In this document: positions 28,451 to 38,039 of the stretch, piece after piece
Numbering within the stretch: the first letter of the stretch is position 1
Layout of the letters: every line of letters begins with the position of its first letter
NCBI GenBank assembly: GCA_945860245.1
Contig: CAMAPO010000003.1
Coordinates: forward strand, 41,863-105,862
Length of the DNA: 64,000 bases
DNA from: Bifidobacterium breve
Lineage (GTDB): Bacteria > Actinomycetota > Actinomycetes > Nanopelagicales > Nanopelagicaceae
Direction: 5' to 3'
Translations under genes and position numbers: made by a program
Notes under the pieces: model-generated
Database searches by the model: none
What the model was told of the DNA's origin: nothing
Seen by the model: the letters and a program-made list of their open reading frames with translations, nothing else

Positions 28451-28472
28451 CCAATGTTTTGAGCCGAGATGG

Positions 28473-29207
28473 CTACATAGTTATGCCGCCATCTTGGCTC
28501 AAACTTTGTCCGGTAATGTATTTTCCTTCGTCAGAAATCAAGAAATAGACAAAAGCTGCAGTTTCTTCAGGCTTAGAAGTTCGATGCAAAGGAACTGTAT
28601 CTAATCGTTTGCTAGAAATACTTTCTACAGTTATATCTCTTAGCTCCGCCAAGCGTTTCAATACATGTTCTTGCATTGGCGTATCAACGATTCCTGGAAG
28701 TATTGCATTGACATTAATTCCACGTGGAGCAAGAGCGTAAGCCCATGACCGTGTCATCGCTAACATTGCAGTTTTGGACGAGGCATAGATAGCCGTCTCT
28801 TGAGTTGCAGTTAGTCGAGCAGAGACCGATGAAATATTTACAATTGATCCATTGTCGACCATGGTTCTTCCAAGATGGCTCATTAAATACCACGGTGCTT
28901 CAACATTAACCGCATAAATATCACGGATATCTTGGGTTGTGAAATCTGTAATTTTCTTGAGTCGAATTAATCCAGCAGCATTTACGAGTGTGTGAGCACC
29001 TCTTCCCGCCTCTACTACCTTTGCACGACCTTCATCATTTGAAAGATCCGCCACTACATGCTCAATTCCTACAACATTCTTCAAACCATCTGGGTTAATG
29101 TCGACGCCGATTACTCGCATACCTTCATCTCTTAAACGTTCTGCGGTTGCGCGACCGATACCACCAGATGCTCCTGTAACTACGGCGATTTTTCCTTTGA
29201 CTGACAT
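28473..29207 (-). CDS. SDR family oxidoreductase
   Basis: TGASGGIGRATA; YASSKTAM. Confidence 0.9.
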   Translation of the reverse strand: MSVKGKIAVVTGASGGIGRATAERLRDEGMRVIGVDINPDGLKNVVGIEHVVADLSNDEGRAKVVEAGRGAHTLVNAAGLIRLKKITDFTTQDIRDIYAVNVEAPWYLMSHLGRTMVDNGSIVNISSVSARLTATQETAIYASSKTAMLAMTRSWAYALAPRGINVNAILPGIVDTPMQEHVLKRLAELRDITVESISSKRLDTVPLHRTSKPEETAAFVYFLISDEGKYITGQSLSQDGGITM

Positions 29208-29407
29208 TTTTCCTCCTAAGAGATTATTCAATTTTACTGCTGGTTAGAATTTACGAAAGAGTTAGATTATTTTGCTGCAAACTTTTAAATTGTTCCAGAC
29301 CTCTAATATGTTTTCTAAAAACTTTCAAGCCTTGAGTATTGCCTATTGCTTAGATTCTGCCTAGTATTTAGGCTTACCAATTACCGGAGTAAACTGAAGC
29401 GGGGGAT

Positions 29408-30181
29408 TTGATCATTATGCAATGGAGAAACGATGCGGGACTTGCTGGAAAATCAGTAGTTGTTACAGGAGCAGCCGGCGGCATCGGAAGCGCGGTTGCT
29501 CGCGGATTTGCTGAGGCTGGATCCAAGGTGCTTCTCGTAGATATTCCAAGCTCTCCTCTTGCCGATGTTCTCAAAACCTTGACCGGAACCGGCCACCAAA
29601 TTTTGCCCTGCGATCTTTCAGATCTCAAAAGCCATGTAAATATTTTTGAAAAAGCAGCGGAGGCGGCAGAAGTTGTTGCCTTGGCTCATTGCGCTGCCGT
29701 TCTTTGTCGTCGCTCAACGGTAGATGATGTCACCGAAGAAGACTGGGATCTCCAGATCGATGTAAATATGAAAGCTACCTTCTTTTTAAATCGCACAGCA
29801 CATGCTCACTTTAAAAAGAATGGAACTAAAGGTTCAATCGTTAACTTCTCATCACAGGGTTGGTGGACCGGCGGATTTGGCGGCTCAGTTGTCTATGCCG
29901 GAAGTAAAGGTGGCGTCGTCACGATGACCAAAGGCTTAGCTCGTTCATTTGCACCTGATGGAGTTCGAGTCAATGCTGTATCTCCCGGTGGAGTAGACAC
30001 TTCGATGATGACTGGAAATCAAAGCGCAGAACAACTTGCATCATTTGTAACCATGATTCCGATGGGCAGACTCGCAGCCCCAGAAGAGATGGTTGGTCCG
30101 GTTATTTTCCTCGCATCACAGGCTTCAAGTTATGTCACTGGAACAGTTGCAAATGTCTCCGGTGGGCAGTTGATGTACTGA
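29408..30181 (+). CDS. SDR family oxidoreductase
   Basis: TGAAGGIGSAVA; YAGSKGGVV. Confidence 0.9.
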   Translation: MIIMQWRNDAGLAGKSVVVTGAAGGIGSAVARGFAEAGSKVLLVDIPSSPLADVLKTLTGTGHQILPCDLSDLKSHVNIFEKAAEAAEVVALAHCAAVLCRRSTVDDVTEEDWDLQIDVNMKATFFLNRTAHAHFKKNGTKGSIVNFSSQGWWTGGFGGSVVYAGSKGGVVTMTKGLARSFAPDGVRVNAVSPGGVDTSMMTGNQSAEQLASFVTMIPMGRLAAPEEMVGPVIFLASQASSYVTGTVANVSGGQLMY

Positions 30182-30190
30182 TCAATTACA

Positions 30191-31039
30191 TCAGAGGGAA
30201 AGGCTTAGCGCTGCAATTCCCAGTACGGTAAGTATTGAGCTGATGATTATCGCCTTTTCAGGGCGCTTTTTGTAGGCAACAGTTTCAATGACAATTACGG
30301 TAATAGGAATTGCTGCCATAAAAGTCTGCACAACCAATGGGCTGCCCTTTTGAATCGCCTCAATTGTTGTCATGTGACCAATCGCCATAAACATTGATCT
30401 GCGAAATAACTCATAGAAGTCGCGAAACTTTAATCCAATGGGTGGAAAGATGATGATGAAGGCCAGACCAGAGAGAATCTGTCTGACCACAAAGGTCTCC
30501 GGCATCCCAACGCCTTCCTGGGCCAATAGCTTGGCGAGTACTGCCACAGCTCCATTTCCCAAGGCAGCGACCAAGATAAATGCATATGTCTTTACCGAGT
30601 TCAAGCCTGAGATTGAATTTCGCAGTGGATACAAAGTTATGCCCATCAAGAAGGTGACGAGCAGTATTTGAGCAAATGTAATTGAAGTGCCCAGAAAAAT
30701 TGGTGAGAGCAGTAGAACGACGATGGGTGCCATTGCAGGTGCCACAGAACTCACGGATGCAGTGCTCTTGGAAATCATTGAAAAGATTACGTAGGCAAGG
30801 ATTCCACTTGCAACCGCCGAAATAATGTGCAAATACGGAACTGAACCTGTGGTGAGTTTCCACGATGGCCCGGTACCGATAAATGGAATAGCAAAGACGG
30901 CGTTAAGGAGAAAAAGTGGCCCTATTGCTCTAAAGATTGAGATTCGAAGCGTCACACCTTTAGTAAAGAAAGTTCCGAAGGCAAATGAGAGCGTGCCTGC
31001 AATGGCAAAAAGGTAAAACACGTTGCACACCACCTCCAA
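30191..31039 (-). CDS. DMT/EamA-like multi-pass membrane transporter
   Basis: About ten hydrophobic segments in 282 aa; real start probably a few codons downstream behind GGAGGTG. Confidence 0.6.
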   Translation of the reverse strand: MEVVCNVFYLFAIAGTLSFAFGTFFTKGVTLRISIFRAIGPLFLLNAVFAIPFIGTGPSWKLTTGSVPYLHIISAVASGILAYVIFSMISKSTASVSSVAPAMAPIVVLLLSPIFLGTSITFAQILLVTFLMGITLYPLRNSISGLNSVKTYAFILVAALGNGAVAVLAKLLAQEGVGMPETFVVRQILSGLAFIIIFPPIGLKFRDFYELFRRSMFMAIGHMTTIEAIQKGSPLVVQTFMAAIPITVIVIETVAYKKRPEKAIIISSILTVLGIAALSLSL

Positions 31040-31046
31040 TTAATTC

Positions 31047-31069
31047 CTGGAAATTTCATAAATTTCCAG
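31047..31069. promoter_or_regulatory. Perfect dyad CTGGAAATTTCATAAATTTCCAG in divergent intergenic region
   Basis: 10-bp arms, 3-nt centre, between transporter (-) and P450 (+). Confidence 0.5.
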
Positions 31070-31147
31070 CGAGAGAGACAACTTCTTTGCAATTCCTAGT
31101 TATGCTTACACTACACCTGATTGCATACTTTTAGAGTTGGAGTGAAA

Positions 31148-32389
31148 GTGAGCCTTGCAGAAAACGGTATAGATAAGTTTCTGGTTGGCGATTACTTCCA
31201 TAATCCGTATCCGGTCTATCGTGAGTTACTAGAGCAATCTCCAATTTTTTGGAGCGAAATTGCACGCGCCTGGATTGTTTCACCTTTTGATGAAGTCGAA
31301 AAAGGTCTTAACGATGATAATAATTACAATGCGAGCGAACGCATGACTAAAGCTTCATCTCACTTAACTAAAGAGCAGTTAGATACTTTGCCCCACATTA
31401 TTGTCAACTTAAGTAATTGGATAGTCTTTCAGGATCCACCATCACATACTCGTCTGCGCAGACTCATCAGTAAATCTTTCACGCCACGCAGCATCACTGC
31501 CTTCGAGCCTAAAATTGAGAAGATCGTCAGCGATTTACTCGATAAAGCCTTATCTAAAGAGGTTTTCAATCTCGTTGACGACTTCGCATTTCAGCTGCCA
31601 TCAATAGTTATTTGCGAACTCCTGGGCATTCCTTTGGAAATGCAGTGGGATTTAAAGCGTTGGTCTGATGGTGTGGCCGGATTTACTGCATCAGCACGAA
31701 TTACTACAGAGCAAGCCCAGCGCGCTGAAGATGTTGCGCGCGAGGCAGAGGATTATTTGATGCGCCTCTTTGGAGAACTTCGTGCAAAGCCAAATGATGG
31801 CCTGTTAAGTAAAATTCTTAATGCACCAAAAGACGAGAACGATGATGGTTTGACCGATAAAGAGATAGTTGGTCTTATTATTCAATTATTCTTTGCAGGA
31901 TTTGAGACTACCGAAGGACTTATTGGCAATATGGTTCTGGCCTTGATTGAAAATAAGGAGCAGGAGTTACTGCTCCGAGCAAATTATGATTTGATCCCTG
32001 CTGCAGTCGAAGAGACGTTGCGATATGACTCATCGATATTAAAGCAGAGTCGTGTGGCATCAATTGATCTTAAAATTCTTGGCCAAGAGATTGCAAAGGG
32101 TGATTACATTCACTTCATGATTGGTGCAGCCAATCGCGATCCAAAAAAGTATAAGAACCCTGACGTATTCGACATTGCTCGCCCTGATGGCGGAAACATT
32201 AGTTTCGGGCACGGAATTCACTTCTGCATAGGCGCACCGCTGGCCAGGCTTGAAGCGAAGATAGCTTTACGCCAATTACTGGAGCGGCTACCTTCATTTG
32301 TGCTACAAGAACCTTTGCCTGAGTTCCCTGAGTTATTGTCAGTACGTAAACCACTACATTTGTGGTTAACGGGTGCTAAGGGTAATTAA
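31148..32389 (+). CDS. Cytochrome P450
   Basis: Heme-ligand motif FGHGIHFCIGAPLARLE; I-helix FAGFETTEG; EETLR. GTG start assumed at 31148. Confidence 0.95.
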   Translation: MSLAENGIDKFLVGDYFHNPYPVYRELLEQSPIFWSEIARAWIVSPFDEVEKGLNDDNNYNASERMTKASSHLTKEQLDTLPHIIVNLSNWIVFQDPPSHTRLRRLISKSFTPRSITAFEPKIEKIVSDLLDKALSKEVFNLVDDFAFQLPSIVICELLGIPLEMQWDLKRWSDGVAGFTASARITTEQAQRAEDVAREAEDYLMRLFGELRAKPNDGLLSKILNAPKDENDDGLTDKEIVGLIIQLFFAGFETTEGLIGNMVLALIENKEQELLLRANYDLIPAAVEETLRYDSSILKQSRVASIDLKILGQEIAKGDYIHFMIGAANRDPKKYKNPDVFDIARPDGGNISFGHGIHFCIGAPLARLEAKIALRQLLERLPSFVLQEPLPEFPELLSVRKPLHLWLTGAKGN

Positions 32390-32412
32390 CAATTAAAAAA
32401 GTAGTTAGAAAT

Positions 32413-32450
32413 AAAACTAGGGGGAGCAAATTTGCTCCCCCTAGTTTTTT
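32413..32450. terminator. Bidirectional rho-independent terminator
   Basis: Perfect palindrome aaaactagggggagcaaa/tttgctccccctagtttt between convergent genes. Confidence 0.9.
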
Positions 32451-32504
32451 CACTTTGGGTTTTTTCACTTTGGAAACTTATTTGAAGTCTCCGTGAGTTA
32501 AACC

Positions 32505-33392
32505 TTAAAACTTATAAAGTTTAGATGCGTTCTTGTTGAGGATCTTCTCTTGCTCAGAAACAGAGAGCTTTTCAATGTATTCACGGTAGTAACGCATGAT
32601 TGGGTCATAAGAGCTATAAAGGCGATCGACTGGCCAGTTGGAGCCAATGACACAACGATCTGGGCCAAAAGCATCCAAGCAGGCATCAATCCAGCGCTTT
32701 AGAGACTCTTTTGTGAAGAATGGATCGGTCATTGCAACGCCAGAGATCTTCATCGTGACGTTACCTGCCTTAGCCAAGCCTTCAATAGCGCTCTTCCAAT
32801 TTTGGAAGTAAGTATCGGTGCGCTCACGTGGGAATCCAATATGTTCCAAAACAATTGGAAGATCTGGATGACGCTCAGCGAGCTTGCGCGCCTCAGGCAT
32901 GTTCATCCACTCGCAATCTAAGTCAAAGACCATTTGATGTTTAGTCATCCACTTAAGTGATTCTTCGTAATTTGGATTTATCTCTTTTGCAGCAAGCATC
33001 GGCTCCGCATTAAAGTCACGTACTCCCACGAATAATTTGGATTTTGCGTGATCTTCTAGTTGGGAAATTGCGCCAGCTGCTCCAAGATTGCTGTCAGCAA
33101 CAATTCTAATTGGAATTGGAGATGTCTCATTCATCTTAGTGAGCCAGACAGTTTCTGTTACTGGATTTGGTGAACCAATTGCAGCCTGTACGTGGACAAC
33201 TCCGTCAACGCCGGCAAATCTTGACTCGGCACGGAAATCTTGAACCACATAGGCCTGAGATTTGATCGCGTTAATATTTCCGATGATTGGGTGGTGGAAA
33301 TCAGGTGCTAGCCAGACCCATTTAAGTTCAGGATGTGAGAAGTCAAAGAAATGAACGTGCGTATCAATTATTGAGATTTGATTGTTCGACAT
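32505..33392 (-). CDS. Amidohydrolase family (sugar lactonase-type, COG3618-like)
   Basis: IIDTHVHFFDFSHPELKWVW; VLEHIGFP; RCVIGSNWPVDRLYSSYD. Confidence 0.85.
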   Translation of the reverse strand: MSNNQISIIDTHVHFFDFSHPELKWVWLAPDFHHPIIGNINAIKSQAYVVQDFRAESRFAGVDGVVHVQAAIGSPNPVTETVWLTKMNETSPIPIRIVADSNLGAAGAISQLEDHAKSKLFVGVRDFNAEPMLAAKEINPNYEESLKWMTKHQMVFDLDCEWMNMPEARKLAERHPDLPIVLEHIGFPRERTDTYFQNWKSAIEGLAKAGNVTMKISGVAMTDPFFTKESLKRWIDACLDAFGPDRCVIGSNWPVDRLYSSYDPIMRYYREYIEKLSVSEQEKILNKNASKLYKF

Positions 33393-33415
33393 TTTGCGTA
33401 CCTTTCGCAACTAGT

Positions 33416-33435
33416 AATGTAAGTCTTATTACATT
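33416..33435. promoter_or_regulatory. Operator-like dyad AATGTAA-gtctta-TTACATT
   Basis: Perfect 7-bp arms in the divergent intergenic region between lactonase-like (-) and enolase-superfamily gene (+). Confidence 0.5.
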
Positions 33436-33516
33436 TTCAAATTAAATAAGGCAAGTCCTTGTCTCACCTCTGTAACGGCTCTATATTAGATGCAATTACT
33501 CCAAAGGAGAAGACCC

Positions 33517-34650
33517 GTGAAGATTGTCAAAGTTGAGCCAATTCCAGTTGCCTACCCAGAGCCAAATGACTTTAATGCCGAGCGCTACCTTTGCTTGGTC
33601 AAGATCACGACAGATGATGGTCTTGTCGGGTGGGGCGAATCAATCACACAATTTAAAGAGGCAAATGGCGCTGTAGCCGCTCTGATAAGTGGTCTTGCTG
33701 ATGATTTTTTAATTGGAAAAAATCCAATAGATAACTACGCCATTTGGCATTCGCTCAAGGAGCGCGCTTGGTGGTACGGATACAGGGGTGGAATCGCTTC
33801 GTATGCAATATCAGCTATCGATATTGCGCTTTGGGATCTAAAGGGTAAGGCGCTAAACACTAGCGTTCTTGAATTACTTGGTGGCCCAGTACATGATCGC
33901 TTACCGGCCATTGCATCTGGCCATGCTCACGATGTTGATATTAAGAAGATGGCAGAAGAAGCAAAGACCTGGATGGATCAAGGTCTGCAGGGAATGAAAG
34001 TTGGATTTGGAAAGCGTGGACACGCCCATCTTGGATACGAACACGATCGCGATGTCGAATATGTAAAGACTATGAGAGAGACTCTTGGCGAAGACAAGAT
34101 GATCATGATCGATTGTGGTTATGCAATTAAATGGGATGTTGCAACTGCAGTTAAACGCGTTCAAGCCTTCGATGATTACAACATTGACTGGATTGAAGAA
34201 CCACTAGGTGCTTGGGATCCTGCAGGTTATGCAGATCTTCGCGCAAAGACCAAAACACTTATCGCCTACGGTGAGCGCGAATGGCAAGTAGGCGGGTTTG
34301 AAGAAATTCTTAAGACCGGCACATGCGATGTCTTCGGAATTGATCCAGGTCGCGCTGAAGGAATTACCGGATTTAAGAAAGCAGCCGATCGGGTTGAGGC
34401 TTATCGCCGAACAGCTAATGCGCATGCTTGGTCATCTGCAATTATTTCTGCCGCAAGCCTTGCTGTTTCATTTAGCAGCGCTGCATTTAGACTCTTTGAG
34501 TTCAAACCACTGGCTAATCCGATGCAAAATGATTTAATCACCGAGCCATTTACTCACTCTGAAGGCTGGGTATATCCACCACTTGGAAAACCTGGTCTTG
34601 GTATTGAAATCGTTGATGAAGTAATTGATAAGTACCGCCAGAAGTTTTAA
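33517..34650 (+). CDS. Enolase-superfamily (MR/MLE) sugar-acid dehydratase
   Basis: MIDCGYAIKWD, DWIEEPLGAWD, YGERE, ANAHAWSSAI; GTG start at 33517 behind aaaggaga. Confidence 0.88.
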   Translation: MKIVKVEPIPVAYPEPNDFNAERYLCLVKITTDDGLVGWGESITQFKEANGAVAALISGLADDFLIGKNPIDNYAIWHSLKERAWWYGYRGGIASYAISAIDIALWDLKGKALNTSVLELLGGPVHDRLPAIASGHAHDVDIKKMAEEAKTWMDQGLQGMKVGFGKRGHAHLGYEHDRDVEYVKTMRETLGEDKMIMIDCGYAIKWDVATAVKRVQAFDDYNIDWIEEPLGAWDPAGYADLRAKTKTLIAYGEREWQVGGFEEILKTGTCDVFGIDPGRAEGITGFKKAADRVEAYRRTANAHAWSSAIISAASLAVSFSSAAFRLFEFKPLANPMQNDLITEPFTHSEGWVYPPLGKPGLGIEIVDEVIDKYRQKF

Positions 34651-34693
34651 TAACTTCTACTCTTTATCTAAATTCTTTATCTAAATTCGGACT

Positions 34694-35698
34694 TCATTCA
34701 AAGAGGCTTTGGGCCTGCGAACTGAGCAAGGTTTCAATTCGCTTTGATCCTTTTTCATAGAACTCTTTGTCGCGTTCAACCAAGATTGCCGAGCGTTTGG
34801 AGATAACCGCGGCTTCACCCAGTGAAGATGAGCCCGCAAATGGATCGAGCAAAACATCATCCGGCTTTGAAAGTAGCTCGATTAAATAACGCAGCAAGTT
34901 AACCGGCTTCTCAGTTGGATGCAGGCGATTTCCGGCTTTACTGTTGAAGTTTACGAAATTAGGAACACACAATTGCGCAGAGCCTTCATCTTCTGAGTAA
35001 ATATTGATTGAACGTTCGGCCGCGGCCGTAGCCACTTCGGCAATTGCATTATTTACAATCTCTTTAATTCGACTTGCACTTGGGCGCGTATCAAGCTTAT
35101 CTAGCGCTTTACGTATCTCGAGATCAATTATCGTGGAGGCTTTATCTGAGATAGCGATGACTTCTTGCACAGTGATTTCAGGTTCTTCATTAAAATCAAT
35201 ATCAGCGTTGAAAACCGCCTTTGAACCTTTAACGCCAAGAACAATATATTCGCAGGCGCTCATCATCATGTGCTTGCGATTTACCGGTACCGCATTTGGC
35301 TTGCGCCAGGTAAGAGTGCGACGCGGCTTTAACTTGGCATCCTTCAGTGCAGAAATCAGATCAGACAAATACTCATCGGCACAGAAGATCGCAAAGCTGC
35401 CACCCGGACGCAATACTCGCTCGAACTCAACGGTCCAGCGTTTTAACAGATCTTTAAATTCATCCGGAGTGTAAGAATCCCAACCCTTTTCAGCATCAAA
35501 GCGGTAAGAGTTGATGGTGTTACCTTCGTAGGTGTGAAAATTTGTATCGCGCGCAATATTAAATGGGGGATCGGTCAGCACTAGATCGATAGATTGATCG
35601 GGCAACCATGTAAAGCCATCATCATTTACTAATCGGATATCACCTTGAGCCGTGTGGGTTTTCCCAACCAGGTTCGTATCAAGATCGCTGATGTTCAA
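34694..35698 (-). CDS. Site-specific DNA methyltransferase, beta-class order (DPPF before FxGS)
   Basis: VLTDPPFNI motif IV; LHPTEKPVNLLRYLIEL; LDPFAGSSSLGEAA motif I. Confidence 0.9.
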   Translation of the reverse strand: MNISDLDTNLVGKTHTAQGDIRLVNDDGFTWLPDQSIDLVLTDPPFNIARDTNFHTYEGNTINSYRFDAEKGWDSYTPDEFKDLLKRWTVEFERVLRPGGSFAIFCADEYLSDLISALKDAKLKPRRTLTWRKPNAVPVNRKHMMMSACEYIVLGVKGSKAVFNADIDFNEEPEITVQEVIAISDKASTIIDLEIRKALDKLDTRPSASRIKEIVNNAIAEVATAAAERSINIYSEDEGSAQLCVPNFVNFNSKAGNRLHPTEKPVNLLRYLIELLSKPDDVLLDPFAGSSSLGEAAVISKRSAILVERDKEFYEKGSKRIETLLSSQAQSLFE

Positions 35699-35746
35699 GT
35701 AGGGCTCTTCCTTTATTTGATATCTGTGTGAAAACCAAAGAATACG

Positions 35747-35820
35747 CTTTAGTTCAGCGGATAAAGCATCTGCCGACTAGGAGAAGGGTAGCGGATTCGA
35801 CTGACAGTCACTCCTGGGAA
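35747..35820 (+). pseudogene. Degenerate tRNA-like sequence
   Basis: TAGTTCAGCGGATAAAGCATC D-arm-like block and GTAGCGGATTCGA T-arm-like block; stems do not pair well. Confidence 0.35.
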
Positions 35821-35823
35821 AAG

Positions 35824-37065
35824 TTAGATATTGCCCTTATTGATCACGATTTTTCTTAAGCCTTCTTCATTAAGGCCAGTAAATTCTTCAACTTCGTGCG
35901 ATTGAATTGCGCCACAATCTAAACCTCGCAGGAAGTATCGAGCGAGAGTCAGAGCTGTGGCTGGTTCATCCATCGTTCCTGAGTGAGCGCTATTTAAATA
36001 GTTCTTAAGTCGAAGCGATGCAGCAGCAAGGCCATCACGATAGAAGATCCAGTTTGCGGCGATGCGAGTTGGCAGTTGCGATCCGTGCATATCCCAACCT
36101 TGATAGATACCGCGCTCTAGCGATCTGCGCACCAAGCGATAGTGATTGTGCATAGCTGCATGCACTTGATCACGTGTTCCGATTGGCAAGATATTGGTAG
36201 ATCCATCTGACATTCGCACCGTTGTGCCCGCAATTGCTACCTGCAGGATTGTTTTTGCATAATCCGCGGCCGGATGATCAAGGGTTTGATAAGCAGATGA
36301 GATTCCTGCCGCAGCCGAATAGTCATAAGTTCCGTAATGAAATCCAGTTAAGCGGCCCTTTGCTCGATCAATGTATTGCGAAGCAGTAGCTCGCCCTTGC
36401 TGATCCAATATGGCTTGTGTAGTTTCGATTTGAATCTCAAAACGGATCGTTCCATTTTTTAGAGCGTGATCGTTTTCAATCTTTTCGCAGGCAGCAACCA
36501 TGACATCGACTTGCTCGGGAAAAGTAACTTTCGGCAGAGTGACTATGAAGTTATCTGGGTATTTTCCTTGTTCTAGCATTCCTGCAATAAATCGATCGAG
36601 AGTCTTCAGCCCTCGAACTCTGGTTACCTCTTCCATAGCTTTCATACGTATTCCAATAAATGGCACTCTTAAAGAGGGAACTGCTTGCAAAGCGCTCTCA
36701 ATATGCTTTTCTTCTTGCTCATCGCCCCTGCGTCCGTAACCATCTTCAAAATCTATGCGCAAGTCTTCAATTGGCTGTCGTGCTAATTTATCTTTTATTC
36801 GTTCAAAGATTTCAGAGACCGAACCCTCTTGGCAACCAATTGCTTTAGCAAAAGATGCAGCGGTTGGAGCGTGTTCATCTATTACTGCTAGACCTGCAGC
36901 GCCCCATTCGGCAGGAGTCGTTGCACTCAACTTATCTGCTGGCACATAGCACGTGTGGATAGGTTGTCTGCCGCCAAAGTCGCCACGGTATTTCTTTGCA
37001 AGCAAATCATCTGCTTGGGCTAGCGTCTTAGATGCCTTATCAAAAAAAGCCTTATCTAAACTCAT
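35824..37065 (-). CDS. HpcH/HpaI aldolase/citrate-lyase-like protein of the purine-catabolism operon
   Basis: Protein contains LRIDFEDGYG, TLPKVTFPEQV, IQIETTQAIL, GTYDYSAA; follows allantoicase with overlap. Confidence 0.65.
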   Translation of the reverse strand: MSLDKAFFDKASKTLAQADDLLAKKYRGDFGGRQPIHTCYVPADKLSATTPAEWGAAGLAVIDEHAPTAASFAKAIGCQEGSVSEIFERIKDKLARQPIEDLRIDFEDGYGRRGDEQEEKHIESALQAVPSLRVPFIGIRMKAMEEVTRVRGLKTLDRFIAGMLEQGKYPDNFIVTLPKVTFPEQVDVMVAACEKIENDHALKNGTIRFEIQIETTQAILDQQGRATASQYIDRAKGRLTGFHYGTYDYSAAAGISSAYQTLDHPAADYAKTILQVAIAGTTVRMSDGSTNILPIGTRDQVHAAMHNHYRLVRRSLERGIYQGWDMHGSQLPTRIAANWIFYRDGLAAASLRLKNYLNSAHSGTMDEPATALTLARYFLRGLDCGAIQSHEVEEFTGLNEEGLRKIVINKGNI

Positions 37066-38039
37066 TGCGCCGCCGCCTCTTCTCCCCATACTCGAAAGCG
37101 ACCCATGCCACCATCAGGAAAGACATCAACGCGGACCGCTTCTACTATCTGATTGCAGGGAGTTATGAATTTGTGAGGAGTATCAGGTTGAACTACTTGC
37201 CGCGCCAACAATTGAATCGCCCCTGGCGCTTTAAGTAATTCGGCAGCAGAACCCGCAGTCACCATTACTTCTGCAGGTGCATTTCCCTTGTAATGAGTTG
37301 TATCAATTTCAAGGGAATTAATCTTTCCCGCTGCAGATAATTGAACTACAAAATAATCATTTCCTTGGCCGCGACGTCTCTTATTTTCCCAACCATCGCC
37401 TTGATTCTTTGGTCGACCCGATTGAAGAGTATTTTCCGCGGATGAGTAAAAATTATCACTTGAGCCTATAAGTTTTGCTCCATTATCAAGTGCTGCCAGG
37501 TTCTTTGGACCCGAAGATGCTAACCAATTCGCATCAGGTGCTGGCTCGCCATGAACTCTAAAACGGGCTATGCCACCGTCGGGATGCATTGTTAAACGCA
37601 CATGAGTCCAGCGCGCATCACTCACAATCGGAAATAGATTTTCAGCATCACCAGTAAGTTCAGATTTTTCAAGGATAGTTATCCACTTTGCACCAAGAAG
37701 TTGGGCAATTGTTGGAATCTGATCAAAGTGAGCGGCCTGTACTGATGCGTGTGGGGGATAGTTGCCAGTGAAGTTACCAGTATCAATGTTGACACCTTTT
37801 ATAACCCCAGCCTGTCCGAGTCGCACAATTGCAAAGTCATTGCCGGGATCATTTCTGCGGCGACGGGTTTCCCAGCCATCGTAGATCTGACCCTTGTGGC
37901 CAAAGGTATGGGATGAAAACTTTGCGCGACCTGGGTTTAGAAGATTCTCTTTTTCAGCGAAGAATTCATCATTGGCATAAACAACTCCAGCGCCACTTTC
38001 CCGATCGGCTAAATCTGGCAAGCTCTGGAAAGCGCTCAA
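37062..38039 (-). CDS. alc: Allantoicase
   Basis: Duplicated DGWETRRRR / DGWENKRRRGQGNDYFVVQL modules, GNFTGNYPPHASV. Confidence 0.92.
   Translation of the reverse strand: MSAFQSLPDLADRESGAGVVYANDEFFAEKENLLNPGRAKFSSHTFGHKGQIYDGWETRRRRNDPGNDFAIVRLGQAGVIKGVNIDTGNFTGNYPPHASVQAAHFDQIPTIAQLLGAKWITILEKSELTGDAENLFPIVSDARWTHVRLTMHPDGGIARFRVHGEPAPDANWLASSGPKNLAALDNGAKLIGSSDNFYSSAENTLQSGRPKNQGDGWENKRRRGQGNDYFVVQLSAAGKINSLEIDTTHYKGNAPAEVMVTAGSAAELLKAPGAIQLLARQVVQPDTPHKFITPCNQIVEAVRVDVFPDGGMGRFRVWGEEAAAQ

Noticed and set aside
30411-30863. 150-aa minus-strand ORF in another frame of the DMT transporter
   Set aside because: Alternate-frame translation lacking hydrophobic or domain pattern.
35004-35474. 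156-aa plus-strand ORF
   Set aside because: Antisense to the DNA methyltransferase with intact catalytic motifs.
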